Source: a virus
IMG/VR virus record: IMGVR_UViG_3300037264_000808
Span: 1 to 43,098 of that record
Length of the DNA stretch: 43,098 nt
Strand: one strand, 5' to 3'
Part shown: in pieces, positions 16,414 through 23,560 of the stretch
How positions within the stretch are numbered: the stretch's first letter is position 1
Layout: the number at the start of each line of letters is the position of its first letter
Made by a program: the position numbers and the translations under genes
Notes under the pieces: model-generated
Told to the model about the DNA's origin: nothing
What the model saw: the letters and a program-made list of their open reading frames with translations, nothing else
Databases searched by the model: none

Positions 16414-16485
16414 TTGCGGGAGTGGGAATTGAACCCACCTGATCCTCCTTATGAGGGAGGCGAACAACCACTGTTCCATCCCGCG
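16414..16485 (-). tRNA. tRNA-Met (anticodon CAT), initiator-like
   Basis: A complete cloverleaf can be drawn. The acceptor stem has positions 2-7 paired and C1 opposite A72 unpaired. The D stem is GAAC/GTTC with a seven-base loop. The anticodon stem is CCTCC/GGAGG around CTCATAA, the variable loop has five bases, and the T arm is GTGGG-TTCAATT-CCCAC. C1xA72 and the A11-T24 pair are hallmarks of bacterial initiator tRNA, and the first ten bases match the familiar initiator start closely. The three G-C pairs next to the loop (29-31/39-41) typical of initiators are absent. CCA is not encoded. The 5' end abuts the stop codon of the gene at 16486. Confidence 0.92.
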
Positions 16486-16965
16486 TTATTTTAATTTTCT
16501 GTTAATACTTGCAATCAACGGATCAAGTTCAGCCCGAATCGAATGAACATAAGAATACATTCCGAACAAGGCAAAAATCGCTGCAATAATTAAAGCCGCT
16601 GAAATTTTCCAGACCAATCCCTTCACACCATCTGTCCAATCCTTGAGTTCACCAAACCGAGTTTCAAAATGTTCATCACTCACATTCATGCGCCCTTCCA
16701 TATCTTTGAAACGCGTGTTCACATCACCCTTGAACTCGACTATCTGAGTTTTAATCTCAGAATTTTGGTCTTTGATTTGCTGCATGGTAGGAGATACGCC
16801 CTTGTTAATTCGCTCTAGGAGGGTTTTCATCTGCTCCTCAAACCCGCGAACAATGGTTTGAGTTTCGTGACTGAGGTCAGTCAGTTGATTTATCCGCTTA
16901 TCGTGCATAATTAACGCGTCACGTACTGTGAAGGGGTCAATTCTATTCTCAAGTTCCTCAGCCAT
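16486..16965 (-). CDS. Coiled-coil protein with C-terminal membrane anchor
   Basis: 159 residues. Residues about 1-115 are charged helix with heptad character. One hydrophobic segment follows (KISAALIIAAIFALFGMYSYV, about 120-140), then a 19-residue charged tail. The layout suits a membrane-bound virion or lysis accessory protein. It is not a typical holin, which has more or shorter transmembrane segments and less coiled coil. The TAA is directly followed by the tRNA 5' end. Confidence 0.6.
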   Translation of the reverse strand: MAEELENRIDPFTVRDALIMHDKRINQLTDLSHETQTIVRGFEEQMKTLLERINKGVSPTMQQIKDQNSEIKTQIVEFKGDVNTRFKDMEGRMNVSDEHFETRFGELKDWTDGVKGLVWKISAALIIAAIFALFGMYSYVHSIRAELDPLIASINRKLK

Positions 16966-16974
16966 AGTCTCTCC

Positions 16975-17223
16975 TTAGTTTAAGTTCGGGTTTATTTTTT
17001 GCAACGTCGATAACATTTTTCTTGTTATGTCCGCATCATTCCGCATATGAGAAGCTAACTTAACGAGAGTCCGAGAAATGTCCTCAATCATCATAGGACT
17101 CCTGGCACATAAAGTTCCGCCAGTTCCTTTTTCGCCATTTATCACCATAACAAATACAGCATCCGCATCATACATTTCACGGATAGCTGCTACTTCCTCG
17201 GTATATTTTCCTTCTCCCATCAT
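16975..17223 (-). CDS. Small protein of unknown function
   Basis: 82 residues from ATG 17223, chosen because AAGGAG lies seven bases upstream; a longer in-frame start at 17253 lacks one. A beta-type core (DADAVFVMVINGEKGTGG) precedes a helical C-terminal half. Similar small phage proteins are common, but none with a known function comes to mind. Confidence 0.55.
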   Translation of the reverse strand: MMGEGKYTEEVAAIREMYDADAVFVMVINGEKGTGGTLCARSPMMIEDISRTLVKLASHMRNDADITRKMLSTLQKINPNLN

Positions 17224-17276
17224 AAAGTTTCTCCTTTTTACGCCCCAGAACATCCTTCAAGGGGGCTGGGCTGGCT

Positions 17277-17510
17277 TTAAATCTTGGGGTTGACTGATTT
17301 AGTCAACCCGGCACTTAAAAGTCTTTCGGTAACTTCCTTCGTCAGAATTGCCGGATCGGACACCCTACTATGTTCTATCGCACATTTTAAGGCTGTCATT
17401 TCGTTGGTACCCATTATTGTCGGTGGGCAAATGGGAATGTCAACAAATGAATCATCTTTTGCTATGCAAAAATCGCATTTTCCACACACACAATCTATAA
17501 ATCTGATCAT
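17277..17510 (-). CDS. Small Cys-rich protein
   Basis: 77 residues with a C-x-C-x2-C-x2-C cluster (CVCGKCDFC) near the N-terminus, probably metal binding, and a helical rest. Its last codons contain a nine-pair inverted repeat (17287-17309) that would form a hairpin overlapping the stop. Its first bases overlap the end of the preceding gene by four bases. Confidence 0.55.
   Translation of the reverse strand: MIRFIDCVCGKCDFCIAKDDSFVDIPICPPTIMGTNEMTALKCAIEHSRVSDPAILTKEVTERLLSAGLTKSVNPKI
17287..17309 (-). promoter_or_regulatory. Nine-pair hairpin across the end of a gene
   Basis: GGGTTGACT and AGTCAACCC with a five-base loop lie inside the last codons of the 17277-17510 gene. No T tract follows, so it may be a pause, processing or weak termination site rather than a full terminator. 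Confidence 0.4.
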
Positions 17511-17680
17511 ATTTGATCCACCTTAATTTTGTTCCCGTCAAGGTAAACTTCATTTAATTGAAATTTACTGTCAGATGAAATTTCCCCCGCTTCCCTTGGG
17601 GTGGCCCAGTTCGTTTCCGCAAATTCTTTTACCGCATCCCTGATAGTTTTTCTATATCCATCTGTTTCCCATATTTTCAT
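17507..17680 (-). CDS. Small protein of unknown function
   Basis: 57 residues beginning MKIWETDGYRK. The start at 17680 lies one base after the TAG of the previous gene, so coupling is likely; an in-frame start at 17701 would overlap that gene. Acidic, no motif recognised. Confidence 0.5.
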   Translation of the reverse strand: MKIWETDGYRKTIRDAVKEFAETNWATPREAGEISSDSKFQLNEVYLDGNKIKVDQI

Positions 17681-17681
17681 A

Positions 17682-17894
17682 CTATTCGCCGTCCCTTGCA
17701 TCTAACCTTTCGTTTTTAATATCCGCCTCAATATTTCCGATCCAAACCTCCAAGTCCGCCGCAAGTTTTGGATTTTCTTCGCGAATAACAAGAGCAAAAG
17801 TTGACAAAGCTCTTCGAGAAGCATTTCCAAAAGGATTATCTTTTGTCGGATTAAGCACGAAATACTTCATTTCTAATCCAGTCAGTCTGCTCAT
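17682..17894 (-). CDS. Phage-type conserved small protein
   Basis: 70 residues. The pattern K-Y-F-V-L-N-P-x-K-D-N-P-F-G-N-A-S-R-x-A-L, followed by a helical REENPKLAADLEVWI, is one I associate with a widespread small phage protein of unknown function. It overlaps the gene before it by four bases. No catalytic residues are evident. Confidence 0.55.
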   Translation of the reverse strand: MSRLTGLEMKYFVLNPTKDNPFGNASRRALSTFALVIREENPKLAADLEVWIGNIEADIKNERLDARDGE

Positions 17895-18082
17895 TTAACG
17901 TCCCCCAAGTGCCGGAGATATACGGAACAATATTCAGCGTTTCGCTTGGCGTTTTTCCCGTAGAATTCCGCTACTGTTTTAGGGCAACATGGTTTAGTGC
18001 AGGCCGGATGCACGAGCCAAATCGCCCAGCCAATAAATTTTCCGTTGTGATACCTTTTTCCAACTTCATACTGTTTTTTCAT
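17891..18082 (-). CDS. Small Cys-containing protein
   Basis: 63 residues with C-T-K-P-C-C-P in the middle and a further Cys near the end; possibly metal binding. The N-terminal part is W/Y-rich (YHNGKFIGWAIWLVH). Function unknown. Confidence 0.5.
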   Translation of the reverse strand: MKKQYEVGKRYHNGKFIGWAIWLVHPACTKPCCPKTVAEFYGKNAKRNAEYCSVYLRHLGDVK

Positions 18083-18256
18083 TTACTTCTCCTTAAGGAC
18101 ATTCGTAATTTTTATTGTATTCGTCCCCATGTGGACATCAAAACATTTTTCACAAAATGGGCCGTCGTCACATTCTGCACAGAACCAGGCATCCCTCGCT
18201 TCTCGCATCGTCGATTTCCCGCACTCTTCGCAATTCTCAATTATTTTTTCGGTCAT
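18083..18256 (-). CDS. Small zinc-finger protein
   Basis: 57 residues with three cysteine pairs: C-E-E-C near residue 9, C-A-E-C near 26 and C-E-K-C near 35, enough for one or two zinc sites of B-box or ribbon type. The ATG overlaps the TGA of the preceding gene (ATGA), and the stop is followed directly by the next ATG. The tight packing and cysteine spacing support a real gene. Confidence 0.6.
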   Translation of the reverse strand: MTEKIIENCEECGKSTMREARDAWFCAECDDGPFCEKCFDVHMGTNTIKITNVLKEK

Positions 18257-18462
18257 TTCCCCTCCATCTGTCCCAATTCGTGCGCCAGTTCTTTGATATC
18301 GTTCTCACGCTCTTGCGAGGCTGGCCTGCTTGCCCCGTGGCCGTGCGATAACGCCTTTAACCTACCGAACCACCTTCTTCGGCATAAATCGCCGTAGCCC
18401 CGTTTTAAATCGTTCCTGCGGGTTCGCATGAAACGGCCACAAACGGGACATCGGCGGGGCAT
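18253..18462 (-). CDS. Small Cys-pair protein, now fused to an endonuclease remnant
   Basis: From ATG 18462 a 69-residue protein reads MPRRCPVCGRFMRTRRNDLK, then a cysteine and basic residues. This looks like an ordinary small zinc protein of this region. The same frame stays open upstream into a homing-endonuclease-like sequence (to 18771), so the cell could make either the short protein or a fused 172-residue one. Its end overlaps the next gene by four bases (ATGA). I treat the short form as the likely original gene. Confidence 0.5.
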   Translation of the reverse strand: MPRRCPVCGRFMRTRRNDLKRGYGDLCRRRWFGRLKALSHGHGASRPASQERENDIKELAHELGQMEGK

Positions 18463-18771
18463 TACGCCGCCCTTCCCCTTTCCACCATAATACGGATACC
18501 TGTCACTATTTTTATTGCAACACCGATTAATCATGTATGTCCACGAAAGGTATTCTGTTGTCCTTCCGTTACAAGTTTCTCCATGCGTAATATTTATGGT
18601 TTCATTTCTTAAACATCCGCAAGACTTGGAATCCCCATTCACCAAGCTGAACCGAGCAACAAAAGCTTTCTTCCCACACGAGCAATAACACAAATACTTT
18701 TTATGCCCACACTTAATTACATAAAGCTTTGTTACTGTCCAACGACCAACTCTATCGCTTATTCGTCTCAT
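18253..18771 (-). pseudogene. Truncated HNH/AP2-type homing endonuclease joined to a small zinc gene
   Basis: The first about 100 residues match the N-terminal half of the free-standing HNH endonucleases that start with a Cys-containing nucleic-acid-binding module: YLCYCSCG, SKSCGCL, a THG segment, and LSWTYMINRCCN...YYGGKG. The catalytic second half, normally running from G-R-G-I-x-V-C to N-C-R-W, is missing. The frame instead runs straight into a small zinc protein at about residue 104. This suggests deletion of the endonuclease 3' half with in-frame joining. ATG 18771 overlaps the RNase H stop by four bases. Confidence 0.6.
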
Positions 18772-19202
18772 AAACTTTCACTACCCTTACGGGCTGAGAC
18801 TGCGAGAGCGTTGGCTTGCCAATTCTTTTCTCTCGGCACCCACACAAACTTTATCTTTAATCCGAAAGCAAGCATCCTGGCAATCGGATAACAACGGGAA
18901 TACAAGCCATGACCTACACCCATGCGTTTACTCATCTGTTTTACTACCAACATACTGTCAGAAAGGATGACAATATCCTCAGATTCTAACTTATTTTTCC
19001 TTATCCACTTAAGGCTTGCAATTAAAGCCTCATACTCGGCTACGTTATTAGACATTTGCTTTCCTTCTCCAATAAACTTCCCTTCTGTGTGAAGAACTTT
19101 CTTGTGCCCCTGTGCATCTGTCTCCCTTATGACAATCCCATAGGCCGCTTTTCCTCCCGGGTTCGGATGGCATGCCCCGTCGCCCCATGCACAAATAGTC
19201 AT
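18768..19202 (-). CDS. rnhA: RNase H type I
   Basis: 144 residues, the length of a compact RNase [14 protein letters not shown] provides the first catalytic Asp (D8), [10 protein letters not shown] the Glu (E56) and ILSDSMLV the third acid (D82). At the fourth site, NWQANALA has Asn131 where most relatives have Asp (NxxADxLA), a possible but tolerated change. The enzyme cuts RNA in RNA-DNA hybrids, for example removing primers. The gene is coupled by ATGA overlaps on both sides to endonuclease-like genes. Confidence 0.85.
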   Translation of the reverse strand: MTICAWGDGACHPNPGGKAAYGIVIRETDAQGHKKVLHTEGKFIGEGKQMSNNVAEYEALIASLKWIRKNKLESEDIVILSDSMLVVKQMSKRMGVGHGLYSRCYPIARMLAFGLKIKFVWVPREKNWQANALAVSARKGSESL

Positions 19203-19639
19203 ATAGACCTCCGACGGTTCTTATTTTGCTGACTATATGTTGCCCACCTACAATTTGTAGGGCAATAATCCCCATCATTGTTAATCCGATCTATCGTCAA
19301 TCCTTTAGGCCTTTCTCCCATATCAGCAAAAAAATTGACAAATTTATGCCACCTCCTACAGACTTTAATTCCTCGGCCACCATATCGTTGAATTATTCCT
19401 TGCCATGTCCGATACGTCGAATAATGCTCACTCCACCCACCATGAGTCTTATTTATCTCTATCGCTAAACACCCGCAAGACTGAGACAATCCGCGCTTTA
19501 ACATCGCTTGACGAACAACGCCTAACTGCCCACATTCACACACGCAAAGGTATCTTTTGCGCCCCTGTACGGGTAAGGCATTACACGCTATTGTCCATCG
19601 CCCAATTTTGTCTCCACGCTTATAAAATGACGCAATCAT
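19199..19639 (-). CDS. HNH homing endonuclease with a shortened middle
   Basis: 146 residues. The order is typical: Cys module (CVCECG, SQSCGCL), [23 protein letters not shown], then the HNH part with [19 protein letters not shown] and a QN-rich end. Between TWQGIIQR and YGGRGI about a dozen residues usual in this family (R-C-x-N and a tyrosine) are missing, so activity is uncertain. It is free-standing rather than intronic, in the same operon as RNase H, which it overlaps by four bases. Confidence 0.75.
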   Translation of the reverse strand: MIASFYKRGDKIGRWTIACNALPVQGRKRYLCVCECGQLGVVRQAMLKRGLSQSCGCLAIEINKTHGGWSEHYSTYRTWQGIIQRYGGRGIKVCRRWHKFVNFFADMGERPKGLTIDRINNDGDYCPTNCRWATYSQQNKNRRRSI

Positions 19640-19642
19640 AAC

Positions 19643-20110
19643 TTATCCTTCCATCCAAGATTCAAAATCAGATGTGCCTCCTATCACTACTTCGCCCATC
19701 CGTCGATTATCTTTTTCGCCAGTAATGCGAAACGAGGTAGAGTATTTATCTCCCTCACTTCCCCATGCGCTTACGATGACCACTTCAATTCTATTCGGAT
19801 GATCCTTTGCCCTTGGATATCCCTTTATGGGTAATTCCTCTTTGGAAATTATTGCCATCCATGCTTCACTCACCATTAACGAACCTTGATATATCCCGCG
19901 CTTCTTTGACGCTCTAACAAGTGCAAGAACATGAGACCTCATCTTGTCTTGCTTCTGCGTGTCCTCATCATGAATGGGCATTCCTACAACATCTAACGTC
20001 TTATCTTCCATCGACACGTGAATCATCATCTGCGGAACAATGTGCCCTCTTTCTATGAGCAACTTCTCTGCGTGATTCTTTCCCATTTCAAATAACTCCA
20101 TCGCTTTCAT
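19643..20110 (-). CDS. Hypothetical protein
   Basis: 155 residues from ATG 20110, which overlaps the previous stop (ATGA). It starts helical (ELFEMGKNHAEKLL) and continues with alternating strands and charged loops. The composition suggests a small alpha/beta domain. No family recognised. Confidence 0.5.
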   Translation of the reverse strand: MKAMELFEMGKNHAEKLLIERGHIVPQMMIHVSMEDKTLDVVGMPIHDEDTQKQDKMRSHVLALVRASKKRGIYQGSLMVSEAWMAIISKEELPIKGYPRAKDHPNRIEVVIVSAWGSEGDKYSTSFRITGEKDNRRMGEVVIGGTSDFESWMEG

Positions 20111-20256
20111 GACGCACCCCACTTTTGAGAACAATGTGCCTTCCAACACTTCTTATGAAACTTATGCTTCGTATGAGACGCATCTGTCCGTATAACTGAA
20201 TCCACCGATTTCGCCTCTTTACCACACCAAGTACAAAACACCTTTTTCCTTTTCAT
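20107..20256 (-). CDS. Small zinc-finger protein
   Basis: 49 residues with C-T-W-C-G near the start and C-W-K-A-H-C near the end, plus several histidines; a likely single zinc finger. A perfect AGGAGGCGAT ribosome site precedes the ATG. It overlaps the next gene by four bases. Confidence 0.6.
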   Translation of the reverse strand: MKRKKVFCTWCGKEAKSVDSVIRTDASHTKHKFHKKCWKAHCSQKWGAS

Positions 20257-20264
20257 ATCGCCTC

Positions 20265-20483
20265 CTATTCGAAATCAATCCCATGATCCGTCATAGAAGA
20301 ATGTAATTCTTCCCTGATTTCTTCATAGGCTTTTCGAGCCTCATCAGTTATTTCTCCATGCTTTAACTTGTTGCGGAGAACTTGGTCTACATCCCAAGCC
20401 ACTCCGTACCATTTGGACGCATTTAACGCCAAACGGAACTCATTGTCTTCCTCAGACAAATTAAACTTAATTATTCCTTCCAT
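20265..20483 (-). CDS. Hypothetical helical protein
   Basis: 72 residues, acidic and helical, beginning MEGIIKFNLSEEDNEFRLALNASKW. Similar short helical phage proteins are frequent. It overlaps the preceding gene by 17 bases. Function unknown. Confidence 0.5.
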   Translation of the reverse strand: MEGIIKFNLSEEDNEFRLALNASKWYGVAWDVDQVLRNKLKHGEITDEARKAYEEIREELHSSMTDHGIDFE

Positions 20484-20742
20484 CGAATTCTCCTTTGCTG
20501 ATTTTGACAGCCATTTTCATCAAGTCCACACACAACACTGCAACTTCTTCCTCCGTTGAGAAACCAAACGCATATGCAAAACTATTCTTATCATCATCGT
20601 TAAACATTAACACCGTCTGCATATGTCCGGTCTTTCTGTCTCGGATTCCCGCTACTCCCCAAGAACACTCAACAGATTTTCCTGCGCGTTTTAACACCTC
20701 TTGAAACTTAGCCCCATCCCATGCGTTTCTTCCTTTTTTCAT
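20467..20742 (-). CDS. Hypothetical protein
   Basis: 91 residues with two single cysteines and a central beta-type segment (TVLMFNDDDKNSFAYAFGF). No recognised motif. It sits four bases after the small membrane protein gene. Confidence 0.5.
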   Translation of the reverse strand: MKKGRNAWDGAKFQEVLKRAGKSVECSWGVAGIRDRKTGHMQTVLMFNDDDKNSFAYAFGFSTEEEVAVLCVDLMKMAVKISKGEFDGRNN

Positions 20743-20745
20743 ATC

Positions 20746-20892
20746 TCACCTCACAATTGCATAATAGATAACGTACACCCATCCCAATATCCCATGAATA
20801 CACGCCCACATAAGGGACTTATTTATGCTCCATGAGATTGTAATTGCCAATGCACTTCCGAAACTAATTCCTATCTGCGTCGTCTGTTCCAT
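20746..20892 (-). CDS. Small phage membrane protein
   Basis: 48 residues from ATG 20892, chosen for its AAGGAGA ribosome site. Two hydrophobic stretches, IGISFGSALAITISW and LMWACIHGILGWVYVIYY, are joined by a short NKS turn, making a two-helix membrane hairpin. I associate the H-G-I-L-G-W-V-Y-V-I-Y pattern with a common small phage membrane protein. Role unknown; a holin-like function is possible but there is no lysis context. Confidence 0.6.
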   Translation of the reverse strand: MEQTTQIGISFGSALAITISWSINKSLMWACIHGILGWVYVIYYAIVR

Positions 20893-20893
20893 G

Positions 20894-21247
20894 TCAATTC
20901 TCCTTCGTCTTACGATGGAACTCTTCGTGAGCTTTTTTAATTGTGTCCAGAATCTCTTCCGCTTGCTTCTCACGAAACGTCGAGTCGAGCAATATCTTAG
21001 TAACCCCACGCATAACTTCACTACAACCCTTGCTCATCATCGCCCCGAAGAACTCTGTGTCTAATTTTGTTTTCCCCTGGTCTATCAAGAACTCATGAAA
21101 CAGCTCTCTCGCAAGCAGGAAATTACAAAACTCCGTTTGGGATACCTCAAGGGTGACATCTACTCTTATTTTGTATTTCTTATTAGCCGGCTCTTTAAGA
21201 ACTTCATGAATTCTGTCCAATGCTGCACTAATCTTTTTATAGTCCAT
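20894..21247 (-). CDS. Hypothetical helical protein
   Basis: 117 residues with mixed strands and helices and a charged C-terminus (EEILDTIKKAHEEFHRKTKEN). A ribosome site (GGGAGGG) precedes the ATG. It overlaps the end of the upstream gene by about 80 bases, unusually long for this region. No family recognised. Confidence 0.5.
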   Translation of the reverse strand: MDYKKISAALDRIHEVLKEPANKKYKIRVDVTLEVSQTEFCNFLLARELFHEFLIDQGKTKLDTEFFGAMMSKGCSEVMRGVTKILLDSTFREKQAEEILDTIKKAHEEFHRKTKEN

Positions 21248-21657
21248 ACCGAACCCTCCCCTATTAATCTCTTGAAATTATATTTATCCAAGAGAATTAT
21301 TTTGTACGCATTCTTCACCGCGTATTCATGACCCTTCAATGCTTCCTCTTTTGTCGAGTAACGATTGCAATAATAATCGCCCCAACCACCGACGAATATC
21401 ATCGTCTCGAATATTAACGGCCTACCTTCTCCCCATGCGTGGTTCAATCCCAACCACACCGTTGAGACATGAACAAGCCCGAACGCTAAGTTTGTATTGC
21501 CAAGTTTTCGACCTTTGGTGTTCTCGAAACTCTTGGCCCACTTCAACGTAATCTCATCGAACGTCTTTCCAGTAATAGGCTTCCCGTCCATGTCGTAATA
21601 CATTGTGGACTCAAGAATCCCATCACCTCTCGGAATCACAACACCTCGCTTATCCAT
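21166..21657 (-). CDS. Hypothetical protein
   Basis: 163 residues from ATG 21657, where AAGGAG lies nine bases upstream. The centre has a G-W-G-D-Y-Y-C-N-R-Y-x-T-K-E-E-A-L motif, a pattern I associate with a family of uncharacterised phage proteins. The last 27 residues lie in the overlap with the next gene and may be dispensable. Function unknown. Confidence 0.5.
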   Translation of the reverse strand: MDKRGVVIPRGDGILESTMYYDMDGKPITGKTFDEITLKWAKSFENTKGRKLGNTNLAFGLVHVSTVWLGLNHAWGEGRPLIFETMIFVGGWGDYYCNRYSTKEEALKGHEYAVKNAYKIILLDKYNFKRLIGEGSVWTIKRLVQHWTEFMKFLKSRLIRNTK

Positions 21658-22111
21658 CTTTTTTCTCCTTTTTGAACTCTTCCCATCTATACGCCTGTAA
21701 GCACACCACACCTTCTGCTCTCCACATATCTACGACGCGCGTTCTGTCATCGACAACAAACAGAACTTTATTCTTGCCATACCCATTGAGCCACTTCTTT
21801 TTAAGTTCTTGGTCCGGCGAATAATCTTTATCTTCGCGCACGAGATAAAGCTTGTTATATGGAACCTCAAATTTCTCAAGCCATTCTTTCGTGTCCTTCA
21901 TGCAGCGTTTTGGACGACCACTCACAATTACAACTTCATGTCTATCACACATGGCGTCCATTAACTCTTTGCACCACGCATTCAAATCATCGCCGGGAAT
22001 GAGGGAATAAAAAGCATCCCAATCCGGGTGTTCGCTCTGAACAAGGTGAGTACGATGACTGATATCAGCCAAAGTCCCATCCAAATCAAATACGACGGTT
22101 TTCTTTTTCAT
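21650..22111 (-). CDS. HAD-family phosphatase (polynucleotide kinase 3'-phosphatase-like)
   Basis: 153 residues. VVFDLDGTLAD (motif I), IVSGRPKR (motif II) and FVVDDRTRVVDMW (motif IV) are the HAD nucleophile, threonine/serine and acidic sites. The order and the R-P-K-R and D-D-R-T-R-V-V-D-M-W segments resemble the phosphatase half of phage polynucleotide kinase, so it may remove 3'-phosphates from nucleic-acid ends. No kinase half is attached. It overlaps its neighbours by 8 and 26 bases. Confidence 0.75.
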   Translation of the reverse strand: MKKKTVVFDLDGTLADISHRTHLVQSEHPDWDAFYSLIPGDDLNAWCKELMDAMCDRHEVVIVSGRPKRCMKDTKEWLEKFEVPYNKLYLVREDKDYSPDQELKKKWLNGYGKNKVLFVVDDRTRVVDMWRAEGVVCLQAYRWEEFKKEKKDG

Positions 22112-22418
22112 AATTTCTAAAGTCCTCCAAGCTCTCTTTAGTCACAATGGCTTCAACTTTCTCACCGCGTTGTTCTTTTAATCCAATCTCGATAATTGCG
22201 CATTGAACGCACACTCTCTTAGCCATCCTTATAGACATCTTTACAGAATGAGGCCGAAGATAAATTACCGAATCACATAAATCACACTTCGTTTCGATAT
22301 CGTCATCGAAATGCGATACATCTCCGCCAACCATTACTGTCGCCTTTTCTTTTTGGGCTTCATGACTAATTAAATCCAACCCACGTCCTAATCTTCGTTT
22401 ACTGTTTTGAAACATCAT
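22086..22418 (-). CDS. Zinc-binding small protein
   Basis: 110 residues. C-D-L-C near residue 45 and C-V-Q-C near residue 70 form a two-pair zinc site about 25 residues apart. The N-terminus is basic and the C-terminus acidic-polar. It overlaps the phosphatase gene start by 26 bases. Function unknown. Confidence 0.55.
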   Translation of the reverse strand: MMFQNSKRRLGRGLDLISHEAQKEKATVMVGGDVSHFDDDIETKCDLCDSVIYLRPHSVKMSIRMAKRVCVQCAIIEIGLKEQRGEKVEAIVTKESLEDFRNYEKENRRI

Positions 22419-22648
22419 ATCCTCCCGAATTCGCCTTTTAATTCTCGCAACCTTTCATTCGCTTTTCTAGCTATCCCAATCACACCTGGCCAATAATAAT
22501 CCGTATTGTTTGGGTCTTTCTTGTGTTCCTCAACGTCTCTGTCATACGCAATTTCTTCCAGAAGCGTGAACACCGCATGGACACCAAAATCATCTACGAA
22601 TTTTCTCAGCACTTTCTTATTTGGTATTTCGTCTACTTCACTACCCAT
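22415..22648 (-). CDS. Hypothetical helical protein
   Basis: 77 residues from ATG 22648, chosen for its AGGGAGGGCGG ribosome site. Helical and acidic, beginning with K-V-L-R-K-F-V-D-D-F-G-V-H-A-V-F-T-L-L. An N-terminal extension in the same frame would overlap the upstream gene entirely and looks spurious. Confidence 0.55.
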   Translation of the reverse strand: MGSEVDEIPNKKVLRKFVDDFGVHAVFTLLEEIAYDRDVEEHKKDPNNTDYYWPGVIGIARKANERLRELKGEFGRI

Positions 22649-22887
22649 ACCGCCCTCCCTATGTAGACCATTTCTTTCCACTCCGCGCGATAATAAGCCT
22701 GCCCATGTCCGGGTGCAGTAACATAACCCTGCACTCCCCACGGCTTTTTGATTTCCGTCACCACCAAGAAACAAGCCCCGAACATTTTGTTCTGGACCGT
22801 TTCAGGGTCAAGCTGAACCACATCTCCTGGTTCCAGATGAAACTCCTCATTGTTAAGCACACCTTTACCTCCTTCAGTCATATCCAT
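22633..22887 (-). CDS. Conserved phage small protein
   Basis: 84 residues. The sequence L-E-P-G-D-V-V-Q-L-D-P-E-T-V and the YYRAEWKEMVYIGRAVWV end match a phage small-protein family that I recognise by pattern but whose function is unknown. It is a compact beta barrel-like protein by composition. The ribosome site GGAGG lies close upstream. Confidence 0.6.
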   Translation of the reverse strand: MDMTEGGKGVLNNEEFHLEPGDVVQLDPETVQNKMFGACFLVVTEIKKPWGVQGYVTAPGHGQAYYRAEWKEMVYIGRAVWVVK

Positions 22888-22943
22888 TCCTCCAAACTGT
22901 ACACCACAACATTACCTCGCCTCTAAACATCAAGACCTCCCTT

Positions 22944-23123
22944 CTAATTCTCCCGAACTTGGACTCGGTCCTTACTTCCCTGCGCACAATTTGATTTGTA
23001 TATCACTTCATGATTTGCCGAATAGCAAACCACACTCATATTGCGTATCGGGTCTGAATCAACTGACGGGTGTCTCGCCTGACACCCCATCATGCTTATC
23101 GCTATCAGCCAAATGTATTTCAC
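22944..23123 (-). CDS. Small lipoprotein, GTG start, embedded in the upstream gene
   Basis: 59 residues from GTG 23123 with AAGGAG six bases upstream. The N-terminus KYIWLIAISMMGC is a short signal ending in a lipobox-like M-M-G-C, so the mature protein would be lipid-anchored at Cys14. Its C-Y-S-A-N-H-E-V-I-Y segment resembles small phage lipoproteins with a C-Y-S-G-G-x-x-I-Y motif. The first 65 bases lie inside the zinc gene at 23059-23559 in another frame. It could be an outer spanin-like or superinfection factor; not proven. Confidence 0.6.
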   Translation of the reverse strand: MKYIWLIAISMMGCQARHPSVDSDPIRNMSVVCYSANHEVIYKSNCAQGSKDRVQVREN

Positions 23124-23559
23124 GCTTAACTCCTTTTTCGCACATCGGGCAATTAATTCCTGCGAAATCAACTCCCGCTTTTCCATGTTCTGCTTTCCAC
23201 GATGTAGCGAACTCGGTTGTTCCCCGAATGACGCCCTCACAATGACAAGCTGAACATTGGAATGGAACTCCTCCTGCAGCTATCTCATTACGAATGTTTT
23301 GAATTTCTTTCTCACACGCGGAACAGAGAGCATTGAACTTCTCTTCCGGTGGCGGTTCTCCTTGGTCAATCAGATTATTACCTCCGCACTTCTGGCATTC
23401 CCGTCTATCTGGAATCCCTATGTGAATCTGATGACATTGGCCGCACTCGTACTTATGTGACCACCCTGATAGAATAATTGTGTCGCCATCTTTTCCGCAT
23501 CTTGGGCACGTCGTTAAATGCGGATTCACACCATGCTTTCTGCTTAACCTAATTCCCAT
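23059..23559 (-). CDS. Multi-zinc-finger protein
   Basis: 166 residues from ATG 23559 with an excellent AAAGGAGGATAAT site. It carries at least five cysteine pairs: CPRC, CGQC, CQKC, CSAC (twice, the second reading CSACHC) and CPMC, enough for two or three zinc ribbons in series. A nucleic-acid or protein-binding adapter is likely. The C-terminus overlaps a lipoprotein gene. Confidence 0.7.
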   Translation of the reverse strand: MGIRLSRKHGVNPHLTTCPRCGKDGDTIILSGWSHKYECGQCHQIHIGIPDRRECQKCGGNNLIDQGEPPPEEKFNALCSACEKEIQNIRNEIAAGGVPFQCSACHCEGVIRGTTEFATSWKAEHGKAGVDFAGINCPMCEKGVKREIHLADSDKHDGVSGETPVS

Positions 23560-23560
23560 A

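Noticed and set aside
16232-16471. Minus-strand frame across the tRNA
   Set aside because: It reads through the tRNA and a hairpin-rich region, so it is a chance frame.
19048-19278. Extra minus frame inside RNase H
   Set aside because: It overlaps the RNase H gene out of frame and carries no recognisable motif.
22888-22930. Eighteen-residue frame before the conserved phage protein gene
   Set aside because: It has a ribosome-like site, but the peptide is too short and has no comparative support.
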